Assembly: GCA_913060565.1 (NCBI GenBank)
Contig: CAJXRU010000019.1
Coordinates: 1 to 41,721, forward strand
Reading direction: 5' to 3'
Length of the DNA: 41,721 bases
Origin: an uncultured Gammaproteobacteria bacterium
Lineage (GTDB): Bacteria > Pseudomonadota > Gammaproteobacteria > Enterobacterales > Psychrobiaceae
Below, one piece after another: positions 26,082 through 34,358 of the stretch. The position numbers were made by a program, and so were the translations under genes. Position 1 is the stretch's first letter, and every line of letters starts with the position of its first letter. The notes under the pieces are model-generated. The model did no database searches, had not been told where the DNA came from, and saw only the letters and a program-made list of their open reading frames with translations.

Positions 26082-26839
26082 TCATTGTTCTGAATTCTTC
26101 TAAGGGCTCGTTGCACCCTGGAATCTTCTTGCCGTACCGACAGTAAAACATCTTCGATAAAGGCTAAATGAGCGTTTGACGCATTACGTGCTTGTTCTGA
26201 ATCCCTTGATATTATCGCTTCGATTAACGCCCCACGATGCTTGTTGCTCATTTCGACATTGCGCTCATGTCGATAGAGAAGCGTTAAGTTTTGCACGATA
26301 TTTTGTCTAATCAGTTCGCTCATACTTAATACTAAATGCAACATCGCGACGTTATGTGATGCTTCAGCGATAACTTTATATAGCTCCACAATTGCATCAG
26401 CTTCTTGTTCAATACAATGTTCTAATTGCGCAGCAGCAATATCTTGCTGACAAGTACGTAGTCGTTCGAAGTCTGTGGCGGTGCCACGTATTGCTGCATA
26501 AAACGCTAGCATTCCTTCGGTAGCATGACGAAATTCTAGCAAGTCATACTGACTCTCAGGATCTTGAGCGATGAGTTCCAACACAGGATCACTTAAACTC
26601 TGCCACAATTGTTCTTGAACATAAGTGCCACCGCCTTGGCGACGATTTAGCAATCCTTTTGCCTCTAGAACCTGAATCGCTTCACGCACTGACGGGCGGG
26701 AAACTTCAAACTGTTTCGCAAGATCTCGTTCCGACGGTAGTTTCTCACTTGGACGTAATGTCCCTTCAAGAATCATCGTTTCAAGCGCGTCAACAATAGC
26801 ATCTGATAATTTCGGCTGCCTGATTTTGCGATAGGTCAT
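26072..26839 (-). CDS. pdhR: Pyruvate dehydrogenase complex repressor (GntR/FadR family)
   Basis: 255 residues, matching E. coli PdhR (254). The N-terminal winged helix-turn-helix is at about 10-80 (PSERDLAKQFEVSRPSVREA, then EAKGLLNRRQGGGTYV as the wing). The C-terminal all-helical FCD ligand domain (about 95-235) is expected to bind pyruvate, which releases the repressor. A perfect PdhR-type box lies upstream of its own start, implying autoregulation and control of aceEF. First gene of the pdhR-aceE-aceF-lpdA cluster. Confidence 0.96.
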   Translation of the reverse strand: MTYRKIRQPKLSDAIVDALETMILEGTLRPSEKLPSERDLAKQFEVSRPSVREAIQVLEAKGLLNRRQGGGTYVQEQLWQSLSDPVLELIAQDPESQYDLLEFRHATEGMLAFYAAIRGTATDFERLRTCQQDIAAAQLEHCIEQEADAIVELYKVIAEASHNVAMLHLVLSMSELIRQNIVQNLTLLYRHERNVEMSNKHRGALIEAIISRDSEQARNASNAHLAFIEDVLLSVRQEDSRVQRALRRIQNNDPA

Positions 26840-26867
26840 TTTTCCCTCTACTTGTCTCGCTCAAAAC

Positions 26868-26884
26868 AATTGGTAATACCAATT
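26868..26884. promoter_or_regulatory. PdhR operator
   Basis: AATTGGTAATACCAATT matches the known PdhR consensus AATTGGTnnnACCAATT at every defined position. It lies 29 bases before the pdhR start and just downstream of a candidate -10 (TATAGT on the minus strand, 26889-26894), so bound repressor would block initiation. Confidence 0.9.
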
Positions 26885-26920
26885 AACCACTATAGGTAAA
26901 TTTAACAAATATCACGACTT

Positions 26921-26938
26921 TTGTCTAGCATACGACAA
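26921..26938. promoter_or_regulatory. TTGTC-N8-GACAA dyad upstream of the pdhR promoter
   Basis: TTGTC (26921-26925) and GACAA (26934-26938) form an inverted repeat about 30 bases upstream of the candidate pdhR -10, in a position typical of an activator or second repressor. The protein that would bind is unknown. Confidence 0.3.
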
Positions 26939-26990
26939 GGTGAGAAATTAAAACTGATAACAAGTTCGAATTATTTTGTATTAAAATCAA

Positions 26991-27025
26991 AAAACCTCAA
27001 TAAATGGCTAATTTATTGAGGTTTT
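26991..27025. terminator. Terminator between ampE and pdhR
   Basis: AAAACCTCAATAAAT (26991-27005) pairs perfectly with ATTTATTGAGGTTTT (27011-27025) around GGCTA. T-runs on both strands make it a good bidirectional terminator; it insulates the pdhR promoter from ampDE. Confidence 0.85.
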
Positions 27026-27075
27026 CGTAATTGTGCTTAGGTTACTTTTCTATTCAAAAGCAGCGACCACAATTG

Positions 27076-27122
27076 TAAACACTTGTTTAAATAAAATGGT
27101 AAGACCATTAAACAAGTGTTTA
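27076..27122 (-). terminator. Long hairpin overlapping the ampE stop codon
   Basis: TAAACACTTGTTTA (27076-27089) and TAAACAAGTGTTTA (27109-27122) form a 14-bp stem, extended inside by ATGGT-AAG-ACCAT (27096-27108). The ampE stop codon falls in the outer arm. It has no long U-tail; the hairpin at 26991-27025 backs it up. Confidence 0.6.
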
Positions 27123-27977
27123 AATTAAGTAACCAAATATCGTAAGAAATGACATAGCAACCACTAATAAGATAAGTGTTCTTTTGGCTAGACTAACCAA
27201 TCGACACGTACTTTGCATACAGACACCAGCCTCGCCTTGAGATTTAGACATCTGCTCAGCAGACATAGCGACTTTACTCACAACATCATAGGCAGGAGCT
27301 CGAAAGTTTACAGACAAACTTAACCATACACTCATCGCATTAGAGAAGTTACCAACCAATACATAAGCAAAGGCAATAATTCGCGCAGGGATCCAATCAA
27401 GTACAAATAATACTCTTCTAACCCATGGCATCGTGGGCAATTGCCCTTTGAATGACAACAATTCTAAACTGCGTAAACTCGCATAAAATACGATAGCGAC
27501 TGGGCCACCGATAATCATCATAAAGACAATCGCACAATAAAATCGATAGTTTATCCACGCTAGCTGACGACCGACTCGCGTTCCAAGCATCGTTTCGTCG
27601 TCAATATCAATATCTTCAACATCAGCCAGCTGAGCTGCCAAATGATAACTACCTTGAGTATCTTGCTTACAAACAGACAGTAAATACCGTTTATATAGCT
27701 CGCGATAATGAACACAGCCAATGCACATCAGCGCAATAAGCGTCCATAAAACCATTGAAACTAACCCAAAAATCCATCCTTGAATAAGATTAAGCAGCAG
27801 ATAAGTCACCAACGCGGGTAGCAAGCTTGCAAATAAGGCGAAGCTTATACTGGTTGGTTCTAACAATTTTCGACCTGAATTAATAAGAGCAAGATGCCAA
27901 TGCTGAAATTGCCATTGTTTAGATAAAAAGGTAGTGCGCTCGATTATTAATGCTAACAATAATGAAAATAACGCCAT
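27120..27977 (-). CDS. ampE: AmpE-family inner-membrane protein
   Basis: 285 residues, the usual AmpE size (E. coli 284), with a start MALFSLLLALIIERTTFLSK that is typical of the family and about four hydrophobic segments (roughly 1-15, 48-85, 143-168 and 265-285). AmpE is linked genetically to AmpD in peptidoglycan recycling and beta-lactamase induction; its biochemical activity is not established. It follows ampD by 53 bases on the same strand, so they are a probable operon ending in the hairpins at 26991-27122. Confidence 0.9.
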   Translation of the reverse strand: MALFSLLLALIIERTTFLSKQWQFQHWHLALINSGRKLLEPTSISFALFASLLPALVTYLLLNLIQGWIFGLVSMVLWTLIALMCIGCVHYRELYKRYLLSVCKQDTQGSYHLAAQLADVEDIDIDDETMLGTRVGRQLAWINYRFYCAIVFMMIIGGPVAIVFYASLRSLELLSFKGQLPTMPWVRRVLFVLDWIPARIIAFAYVLVGNFSNAMSVWLSLSVNFRAPAYDVVSKVAMSAEQMSKSQGEAGVCMQSTCRLVSLAKRTLILLVVAMSFLTIFGYLI

Positions 27978-28030
27978 AAATGAGCCTAAATTAGTTAATG
28001 AAATGATGATTTAGTTAAATCTTACCACGA

Positions 28031-28582
28031 CTACTTTTGCGCTAACATTGAAAAATAGCCCGACCAGTCAAAGGCTTGTCCAGGATCGGACTTTCGACCG
28101 GGTGCAATGTCGCAATGGCCAGTTATGCGACTCGGTGTAATGGGATATTGCTGCATGATGGCATGAGTAACCAATGACAAGCTGTTATATTGCTGCTGTG
28201 TATAAGGTAAGTCATCAGTACCTTCCAATTCGATACCAATTGAAAAGTCATTACAATTGTCTCTACCTTTGTAGTGAGAAACACCTGCATGCCATGCCCT
28301 ATCTAAAAATGACACAAACTGAATAACATTGCCATCGCGCTCAATTAAGCAGTGGGCAGAAACCGTTAATCCGTCTAAATCAGCAAAGCTTGGGTGCGCT
28401 GTGCAATCAAGTGTATTAGTAAATAACTGCTTAATATGACCTGTAGCAAACACTCCCGCCGGCAAACTAATGTTATGAATGACCAACAACGAAATATCAT
28501 CAATGATTGGCCGAACATTAAAGTTTGGAGAAGGACAATGTTCGACTGTCATTAGCCAACCTGCTGGGTTTATCGTTAACAT
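28031..28582 (-). CDS. ampD: 1,6-anhydro-N-acetylmuramyl-L-alanine amidase AmpD
   Basis: 183 residues, the same size as the E. coli cytosolic enzyme. Zinc ligands are His36 (VIHNIS), His156 and Asp166 in the GHCDIAPGRKSDPG segment, with catalytic Glu118 (IGIELEG) and Lys164 also present. It has no signal peptide, consistent with the cytosolic recycling enzyme rather than a periplasmic AmiD. It cleaves the anhydro-muropeptide imported by AmpG, thereby lowering the AmpR-inducing ligand. No ampR or ampC is in the window. It is divergent from the retropepsin-like gene, sharing an 80-base intergenic region with a 16-base palindrome. Confidence 0.97.
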   Translation of the reverse strand: MLTINPAGWLMTVEHCPSPNFNVRPIIDDISLLVIHNISLPAGVFATGHIKQLFTNTLDCTAHPSFADLDGLTVSAHCLIERDGNVIQFVSFLDRAWHAGVSHYKGRDNCNDFSIGIELEGTDDLPYTQQQYNSLSLVTHAIMQQYPITPSRITGHCDIAPGRKSDPGQAFDWSGYFSMLAQK

Positions 28583-28614
28583 AAGGAATTAATTTATCAG
28601 AGAATATAGTTAAA

Positions 28615-28630
28615 TTTAGTGTACACTAAA
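28615..28630. promoter_or_regulatory. 16-bp perfect palindrome between ampD and the retropepsin-like gene
   Basis: TTTAGTGTACACTAAA is fully self-complementary and sits in the middle of the short divergent intergenic region, so one bound regulator could control both directions. I cannot assign the regulator. Confidence 0.45.
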
Positions 28631-28662
28631 GCGCTCAATTAATAACAACGCTATTTGACGAT

Positions 28663-29166
28663 ATGGAACGAACAGGGAAAATAATGTGGGTAATATTTTG
28701 GTGCCTTACTTTGGCGGCCCTTACCTATTATTTTAACGATAGCCTGACAAAAAAATATAACCCTAATCAGGTTGTCGAGTCCACAATCTCAGATCGCGGC
28801 AAATCTATTGTGTTAAAACAAAATAAGCGCGGCCATTATGTCGCCAATGGTTTTATCAATGGAGAGTCCGTCATCTTTCTATTAGATACCGGTGCTACAC
28901 TCATCTCGATTCCTGCTCATCTTGGAAAAAAACTAGGCCTTAGCAAAGGCAAGACTTACCCAGTATCCACCGCCAATGGCTCAATCAATGTATTTGCGAC
29001 AAAAATCGCGTCTCTTGAAATCGGCACATTAAGATTTAACGGTATTGAAGGTCATTTAAATCCAGGCATGGACGGCAATACCATATTACTTGGCATGAAC
29101 GCTTTAAAGCATCTTGAACTACGCCAAGCTAATAATTCGTTAACATTAACAATCCCTAACTATTAG
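28663..29166 (+). CDS. Membrane-anchored retropepsin-like aspartic protease (TIGR02281 type)
   Basis: 167 residues: an N-terminal transmembrane anchor (about 8-24), then a single-domain retropepsin fold with the catalytic FLLDTGATLISIP segment (Asp75) and the flap/dimer region ending in NTILLGMNALKHLEL. Like viral retropepsins it should act as a homodimer, with its active site in the periplasm. Substrates of this bacterial family are unknown. A later Met at 28684 has an AGGGA upstream, but the longer form matches the family's usual basic N terminus. The stop is one base from the start of the ligase gene, implying tight translational coupling. Confidence 0.88.
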   Translation: MERTGKIMWVIFWCLTLAALTYYFNDSLTKKYNPNQVVESTISDRGKSIVLKQNKRGHYVANGFINGESVIFLLDTGATLISIPAHLGKKLGLSKGKTYPVSTANGSINVFATKIASLEIGTLRFNGIEGHLNPGMDGNTILLGMNALKHLELRQANNSLTLTIPNY

Positions 29167-29167
29167 C

Positions 29168-30871
29168 ATGATAACTACGACCTTATTTCAACACTTAAAA
29201 TTATTGCTAGGCACGCCAAAGCATGGATTTATTGCATTAATCGGTTTGTATTTTTTATTGGTGATGCATTATTTTCAACACAATGTTGGCGGCAGTGGTT
29301 TAGATATTCCAATCAACCCATTAGGGTGGATTACAGTGTCTGGTTTGGTTGGATTAGGCTTGGTACAAATCATTCAACAACGTCAGTTTATTTACAATAA
29401 ATACCTAATTATTATCGCTGTTTGCTGCACCAGTTTATTGATTCCGCTTGTTTATAGTAATGAAGCTGGTGTATTTAGTTATGCACGCTTTCTAGGAATA
29501 TTTGCTGGTGTTGGTATTTTGGCAGCCGTCTTTCAAATGAAGTTTTCAGATAACGATCGACATAAAATACTTTGGCTGATGCTAGGGGGCATCTTTTTAG
29601 AAAGTCTATTTGCGTTAACGCAGTTTTATATATTGCCTCACATCAGCGCGTTAAATATTAATATTGCGCGCCCTTCTGCGATTTTTTTTCAAGCCAATGT
29701 AGCCGCTACATTTTTTGCAACCGGTATTTTTATTGCCCTGTATTTACTAAAAACGCTCTCGGAAAAACAGAATAAATTACGTGTGAGTTTGGTGCCAATT
29801 ATCTTTACTTGTGCGCTATCGGTCATGTTATTGCAGTCACGGACAGCGTTTCTAGGCACATTAATTGGAACCATAGTTTGGATTATTGTTAATAAAAAAA
29901 TATCTAAACTATGGTTAACATCTGTTGTTGCAGCCATTGCGATTGCCTTAATTTCATTTTCAATGATGGAAAAAACATTACGAGACAACAATGTGTACAC
30001 AGACGCTGGTGCTCGCGTTGAAATTTATTCGGATTCATTTGCAACTTTCACCCAAAAACCGCTGTTAGGGCATGGCTATGGCACCTTTAGCCGAGCCTTT
30101 AGGGAATATCAAGCCAATGCCTATGAAACGAATAAATCGCATCAACAAATTTATCGGCTTTCTCACCCTCACAATGAAATTTTACTCTGGGCTGTAGAAG
30201 GTGGCGTTGTAAGTTTAATACCGCTGTTTATCATCATGTTGGCTAGCGCATATCTGTTTCGCAATAAGTCAGCATTACTCTTGTTTCCACTGGTTTTTCC
30301 CATCAGTCTGCACATATTTAGCGAGTTTCCGTTTTATCATAGCGTCGCCAGTTACCTAACATTTCTATTACTGTTATCGGTAATTTCAGACAAAAATAAC
30401 AAGTCTAAGTCACTAAAATTTAACTCCCCTCGATTAATCTACGGCCTTGTTTCAATAGGTATCATGTTCAATGCCTTTTTAATGTTGACCTTAATACAAG
30501 GCCAATCAACACTCACCGACGCAGTTCGTAATCAAGACATTCGCGCACTGGTTGAGAGCGATTTCGTATTAATGTCAGAAAACGTTGCATTAGCGCAAAA
30601 CGAAACCTTGCTCCACTTAGCCATTGAGCATGATATCCCAATTGGCGCAACATCATTTAACGACTGGATCACGCCGCGTATTAAATCCTACCCTCGAGCA
30701 CGATATTATCAAAATATGCTGTTAAGCTATTCTTACTTAAAGGAAAAGAAGGCATGGCAAGAAACACTGGAAGAGGCGAAGCGATTATTTCCGACGCTTG
30801 ATTGGAGTACTTCTTTTGATAATAAAAAAATAACCAAACCAATTAGCTCAACATTGAAAACAAGTAATTAA
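29168..30871 (+). CDS. O-antigen ligase/PglL-type O-oligosaccharyltransferase (Wzy_C superfamily)
   Basis: 567 residues with 10-12 hydrophobic segments. The Wzy_C region holds LQSRTAFLG (about 218-226), the DAGARVEIYSDS segment and the HPHNEILLWAVEGG motif (about 332-345), typical of WaaL/Wzy/PglL enzymes. The C-terminal non-membrane portion (about 425-550) resembles Wzy_C_2, which favours a PglL-type protein glycosylation ligase over a lipopolysaccharide ligase. PglL enzymes move lipid-linked glycans to Ser/Thr of pilins and other periplasmic proteins. Two genes downstream lies pilA with a Pro/Thr-rich tail. There are no glycan synthesis genes nearby, so the donor must come from another locus. 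Confidence 0.82.
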   Translation: MITTTLFQHLKLLLGTPKHGFIALIGLYFLLVMHYFQHNVGGSGLDIPINPLGWITVSGLVGLGLVQIIQQRQFIYNKYLIIIAVCCTSLLIPLVYSNEAGVFSYARFLGIFAGVGILAAVFQMKFSDNDRHKILWLMLGGIFLESLFALTQFYILPHISALNINIARPSAIFFQANVAATFFATGIFIALYLLKTLSEKQNKLRVSLVPIIFTCALSVMLLQSRTAFLGTLIGTIVWIIVNKKISKLWLTSVVAAIAIALISFSMMEKTLRDNNVYTDAGARVEIYSDSFATFTQKPLLGHGYGTFSRAFREYQANAYETNKSHQQIYRLSHPHNEILLWAVEGGVVSLIPLFIIMLASAYLFRNKSALLLFPLVFPISLHIFSEFPFYHSVASYLTFLLLLSVISDKNNKSKSLKFNSPRLIYGLVSIGIMFNAFLMLTLIQGQSTLTDAVRNQDIRALVESDFVLMSENVALAQNETLLHLAIEHDIPIGATSFNDWITPRIKSYPRARYYQNMLLSYSYLKEKKAWQETLEEAKRLFPTLDWSTSFDNKKITKPISSTLKTSN

Positions 30872-30940
30872 TATCAAGCATAGCGAAGCCTTTGAAATTA
30901 CCTTAAAATCACTTTAAATTTATAGATAGAAGACACCACC

Positions 30941-31783
30941 ATGAATCCATTAGAAATCCAAGCAGCCGTCAAACAAGCACTAGATGAAGATCTAGGTAAC
31001 CTGTGTTACACCGAAGGTGACATCACGGCGAATTTAATCCCAGAAGATAGTATTTCTCAAGCCACAGTGATCACACGTGATGATGCCATATTTTGTGGCA
31101 GCGCTTGGGCTGACGAAGTATTCAAACAACTTGGCGATAAAGTGTCTATTGAGTGGATGGTGGAAGATGGCGATAAAGTCACCCCAAATCAAATATTATG
31201 CAAATTGTCTGGCCCAACACGACTTTTATTAACGGGTGAACGCAGTGCCCTCAATTTTATTCAAATGCTATCGGGAACGGCGACAGTTACCAACCAATAC
31301 GTTGAACTTATCAAACATACCAACACTAAACTCCTAGATACCAGAAAAACCGTTCCGGGCCAACGTAACGCACAAAAATACGCCGTATCATGTGGCGGCG
31401 GCAATAACCACAGAATCGGATTGTTTGACGCTTATTTAATAAAAGAAAACCACATTATGGGTTGTGGTGGCATTGAGAATGCGATAACTCAGGCGCGCGA
31501 ACTCCACCCAATAAAAACCGTGGAAGTAGAAGTTGAAAGTATTCAAGAGTTAGAGCAGGCGCTATTTGCAGGAGCAGATATCATCATGATAGATAACTTT
31601 ACCGTTGACATGATGGAGCAAGCAGTCGCCATTGCCGACGGCAGAGCCAAACTTGAAGTGTCTGGTAATGTCAGCCATAACACTATTGCAACTTATGCCG
31701 AAACGGGCGTTGACTATGTTTCTGTTGGCGCGTTAACCAAACATGTGCAAGCTATTGATTTGTCGATGCGACTGACAAAATAA
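30941..31783 (+). CDS. nadC: Nicotinate-nucleotide pyrophosphorylase (quinolinate phosphoribosyltransferase)
   Basis: 280 residues, normal family length. Substrate-binding motifs appear in order: [17 protein letters not shown] (about 93-109), [19 protein letters not shown] with the active-site Arg and Lys residues (about 128-146), [21 protein letters not shown] (in the middle), [11 protein letters not shown] and IIMIDNFT for the barrel strands. It converts quinolinate and PRPP to nicotinate mononucleotide in de novo NAD synthesis. Placement between ampD and pilA is a common gammaproteobacterial order; here the retropepsin and PglL-like genes are inserted between ampD and nadC. A terminator follows. 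Confidence 0.97.
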   Translation: MNPLEIQAAVKQALDEDLGNLCYTEGDITANLIPEDSISQATVITRDDAIFCGSAWADEVFKQLGDKVSIEWMVEDGDKVTPNQILCKLSGPTRLLLTGERSALNFIQMLSGTATVTNQYVELIKHTNTKLLDTRKTVPGQRNAQKYAVSCGGGNNHRIGLFDAYLIKENHIMGCGGIENAITQARELHPIKTVEVEVESIQELEQALFAGADIIMIDNFTVDMMEQAVAIADGRAKLEVSGNVSHNTIATYAETGVDYVSVGALTKHVQAIDLSMRLTK

Positions 31784-31830
31784 CTTTAATATTACAACGA
31801 GATACATTGATAGCACTTTATCATTAAAAC

Positions 31831-31853
31831 ACTACTTTTGTAGTAGTTTTTTT
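31831..31853 (+). terminator. Intrinsic terminator after nadC
   Basis: ACTAC (31831-31835), loop TTTT, GTAGT (31840-31844), then AG and a run of seven T. A short stem but a strong T-tract. Confidence 0.7.
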
Positions 31854-32005
31854 CAAAAAAAAATTGTTATTTTTTGTAACAGATGATAATTTTAAAACAA
31901 CTGTTATAGAGCGCTGCATGCCTTAGTAACAGGCCATAACAGTTCGCTGTTTTTAACGTTTAGATTAACAAGGCTAATTTAAACAACACAATTGAAGGAA
32001 ATATT

Positions 32006-32509
32006 ATGAACGCGCAAAAAGGTTTTACCCTGATTGAGTTAATGATTGTTGTTGCAATCATCGGCATTCTAGGTGCAGTTGCTGTACCTCAGTACCAAAC
32101 ATATACACTACGTACGACTGTATCTACACAAACGGTTAGCGCAATGCGCCCATTACAAAATGCCATTTCAGAATATGCGGCATTAAAAGGCGAACTTCCA
32201 ACAACTGGCTTTGGCAAGTTAGCAGACATTGGTTTTACTAAAGCTGACGGCACTACATATACTAAAACAGACTTTGCTTCAGGCAATGTATCATCAATTG
32301 ATTGGGACGGTTCAAAAATGACCGTAACTTTAGCAGACACAGGTTCAACCAAATTAGATTCACAGACGGTATTTGTTGGCGCTGATTTAAACTCTGCAGG
32401 CGCTGTTGTTTATTACATAGATAAAACAGCCGGTGGCACTGTGGAAGCGAAATACCTACCTACACTTGGTAAAGTACCTGCTGCAAAAACGCCAGCACCA
32501 ACAAATTAA
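32006..32509 (+). CDS. pilA: Type IV pilin PilA, cysteine-free, with Pro/Thr tail
   Basis: 167-residue prepilin with a six-residue leader; cleavage by PilD falls after Gly6 in [22 protein letters not shown], and mature Glu5, needed for assembly, is present. The mature protein (161 residues) contains no cysteine at all, so the C-terminal disulfide loop that closes most type IVa pilins is absent. The C terminus is a Pro/Thr/Ala-rich extension ([16 protein letters not shown]). GAAGGA lies just upstream of the ATG. Strong terminators on both sides make pilA its own transcript, as expected for the abundant major subunit. I looked for a sigma-54 promoter in 31860-32005 and did not find a convincing one. 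Confidence 0.95.
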   Translation: MNAQKGFTLIELMIVVAIIGILGAVAVPQYQTYTLRTTVSTQTVSAMRPLQNAISEYAALKGELPTTGFGKLADIGFTKADGTTYTKTDFASGNVSSIDWDGSKMTVTLADTGSTKLDSQTVFVGADLNSAGAVVYYIDKTAGGTVEAKYLPTLGKVPAAKTPAPTN

Positions 32510-32536
32510 TTAATTAAATATGTTTTAATTATATTC

Positions 32537-32565
32537 AAAAAGCTCGGATTAATTCCGAGCTTTTT
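32537..32565 (+). terminator. Intrinsic terminator between pilA and pilB
   Basis: AAAAAGCTCGG (32537-32547) pairs perfectly with CCGAGCTTTTT (32555-32565) around ATTAATT, with further T residues after it. It should keep pilA transcription higher than pilBCD. Confidence 0.9.
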
Positions 32566-32630
32566 ATTTACTTTAGTCATATTATTATTGCCATAAAAAC
32601 AAACTTTATAGTCACAAAAGGAATACAGTG

Positions 32631-34334
32631 ATGGCGCCGTCCTTCCATGGTTTAACCAATACCTTGCTGCGACATGAACTCGTTGATATCGAAACGATTG
32701 AACGCTCTGTCAAACAAGCCGCTGAAGAAGACATTCCGTTACTTACTTTTTTAGTCAATAATAATACGATTAATGCCACTCAATTTGCGCATGTATGCAG
32801 CAACGACCACGGCATTCCACTGTTTGATTTAGCCACCTTTGACATCAATAATCTGCCGAGTGATTTCCTTAACGAAAAGCGCGTCATAAAACACTCTGCC
32901 CTGCCTCTTTTTGTACGTGGCAGTCGTCTGTATATTGCGATTGGCGATCCAACAAATCAAACCGCGTTAGAAGAGTTTCAATTTAATGCCGGCATGCGAA
33001 CTGAAGCAATTTTAGTGTGCGAAAAGCAGCTTCAAGCAACCATTAAAAGTAAATTTGAAAGTGACTCGAGTGCGCTGGCAGTCAGTGAATTCGATGAACA
33101 AGAACTTGCCAATCTAGAGCTTAGCGATCCAGAAAGCAGCGTTGCACAAGAAAGCGATCTTGATACTGACGATCAACCCATTGTTATTTATATTAATAAG
33201 TTATTGATGGACGCTATTCGAAAAGGCGCGTCAGATTTACACTTTGAACCCTATGAAAAAAATTACCGAGTGCGGTTTCGCATCGATGGTATTTTACATG
33301 AAATAGGTTCCCCACCCGCCTATTTATCATCTCGATTGGCGGCGCGTCTTAAAGTTATGTCTAAAATGGACATTGCCGAAAAGCGAGTGCCGCAAGATGG
33401 ACGTATAAAACTTAAAATATCAGCTAAAAAATCCATCGATTTTCGTGTGAGCTCGCTGCCAACCTTATTCGGCGAAAAGATTGTATTACGTATTCTAGAC
33501 TCTAGCATTGCCATGATGGGCATTGAGCAATTAGGTTACGAAGATGAGCAACGTAGCCTCTATGAAGAGAATTTACAACGTCCACAAGGCATGATTCTAG
33601 TCACTGGGCCAACAGGGTCAGGAAAAACGGTTTCTTTATATACTGGGCTTAATATTCTTAACACCCCTGAACGTAATATTTCAACCGCAGAAGATCCGGT
33701 AGAAATAAACCTTGCAGGCGTCAACCAAGTTCATATTAACCAAAAAGCTGGTTTGGACTTTTCGTCAGCGCTTAAAGCCTTCTTGCGTCAAGATCCTGAT
33801 GTTGTTATGGTGGGTGAGATACGTGATCTTGAAACAGCCGAAATAGCGATTAAAGCGGCGCAAACAGGTCACTTGGTACTTTCAACCTTACACACAAATT
33901 CAGCCGCTGAAACAATTACGCGTTTAATGAATATGGGCGTGCCGGGATATAACATTGCAAGCTCCGTTTCGCTTATCATTGCCCAGCGATTAGCAAGGCG
34001 TCTCTGTAAGCACTGTAAAGAGCCAGAAGAAGTACCAATAGAGCAACTTCTAAAATTGGGTTTTGATAGAGCCGATTTGAATGAAGAACCCATTTTTTAT
34101 AGTCCGAAAGGATGTGATAAATGTTCTGGCGGTTATAAAGGCCGTGTCGGTATTTATGAAACGATGCCAATATCTGAATCTATTGGCCGAATTATCATGG
34201 CAGGCGGAAATTCAATAGAAATCTCTGACGAAGCAACTCAACAGGGTGTGAAATCTTTACGGCATTCAGGCTTATTAAAAGCACTACAAGGGGTAACTAG
34301 CCTCGCGGAAGTTAACCGAGTCACTAGCTTCTAG
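32631..34334 (+). CDS. pilB: Type IV pilus assembly ATPase PilB
   Basis: 567 residues from the ATG at 32631; a GTG one codon earlier is too close to the AAAGGA site (32617-32622). N-terminal MshE/GspE-type domain (about 1-160), a second N domain, then the motor core with Walker [11 protein letters not shown] (about 325-334), the Asp box/Walker B region [18 protein letters not shown], the His box [14 protein letters not shown], and the zinc tetracysteine (CKHC at about 459-462 and CDKC at about 494-497). It drives pilus extension. It is the first gene of pilBCD. Confidence 0.97.
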   Translation: MAPSFHGLTNTLLRHELVDIETIERSVKQAAEEDIPLLTFLVNNNTINATQFAHVCSNDHGIPLFDLATFDINNLPSDFLNEKRVIKHSALPLFVRGSRLYIAIGDPTNQTALEEFQFNAGMRTEAILVCEKQLQATIKSKFESDSSALAVSEFDEQELANLELSDPESSVAQESDLDTDDQPIVIYINKLLMDAIRKGASDLHFEPYEKNYRVRFRIDGILHEIGSPPAYLSSRLAARLKVMSKMDIAEKRVPQDGRIKLKISAKKSIDFRVSSLPTLFGEKIVLRILDSSIAMMGIEQLGYEDEQRSLYEENLQRPQGMILVTGPTGSGKTVSLYTGLNILNTPERNISTAEDPVEINLAGVNQVHINQKAGLDFSSALKAFLRQDPDVVMVGEIRDLETAEIAIKAAQTGHLVLSTLHTNSAAETITRLMNMGVPGYNIASSVSLIIAQRLARRLCKHCKEPEEVPIEQLLKLGFDRADLNEEPIFYSPKGCDKCSGGYKGRVGIYETMPISESIGRIIMAGGNSIEISDEATQQGVKSLRHSGLLKALQGVTSLAEVNRVTSF

Positions 34335-34358
34335 TAAGGAATCAGGCAAACTTTATTT

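Noticed and set aside
31860-32005. Sigma-54 promoter for pilA, as in PilR-controlled pilins.
   Set aside because: The closest match (GGCCATAACAGTTCGC) has 12 instead of 10 bases between GG and GC.
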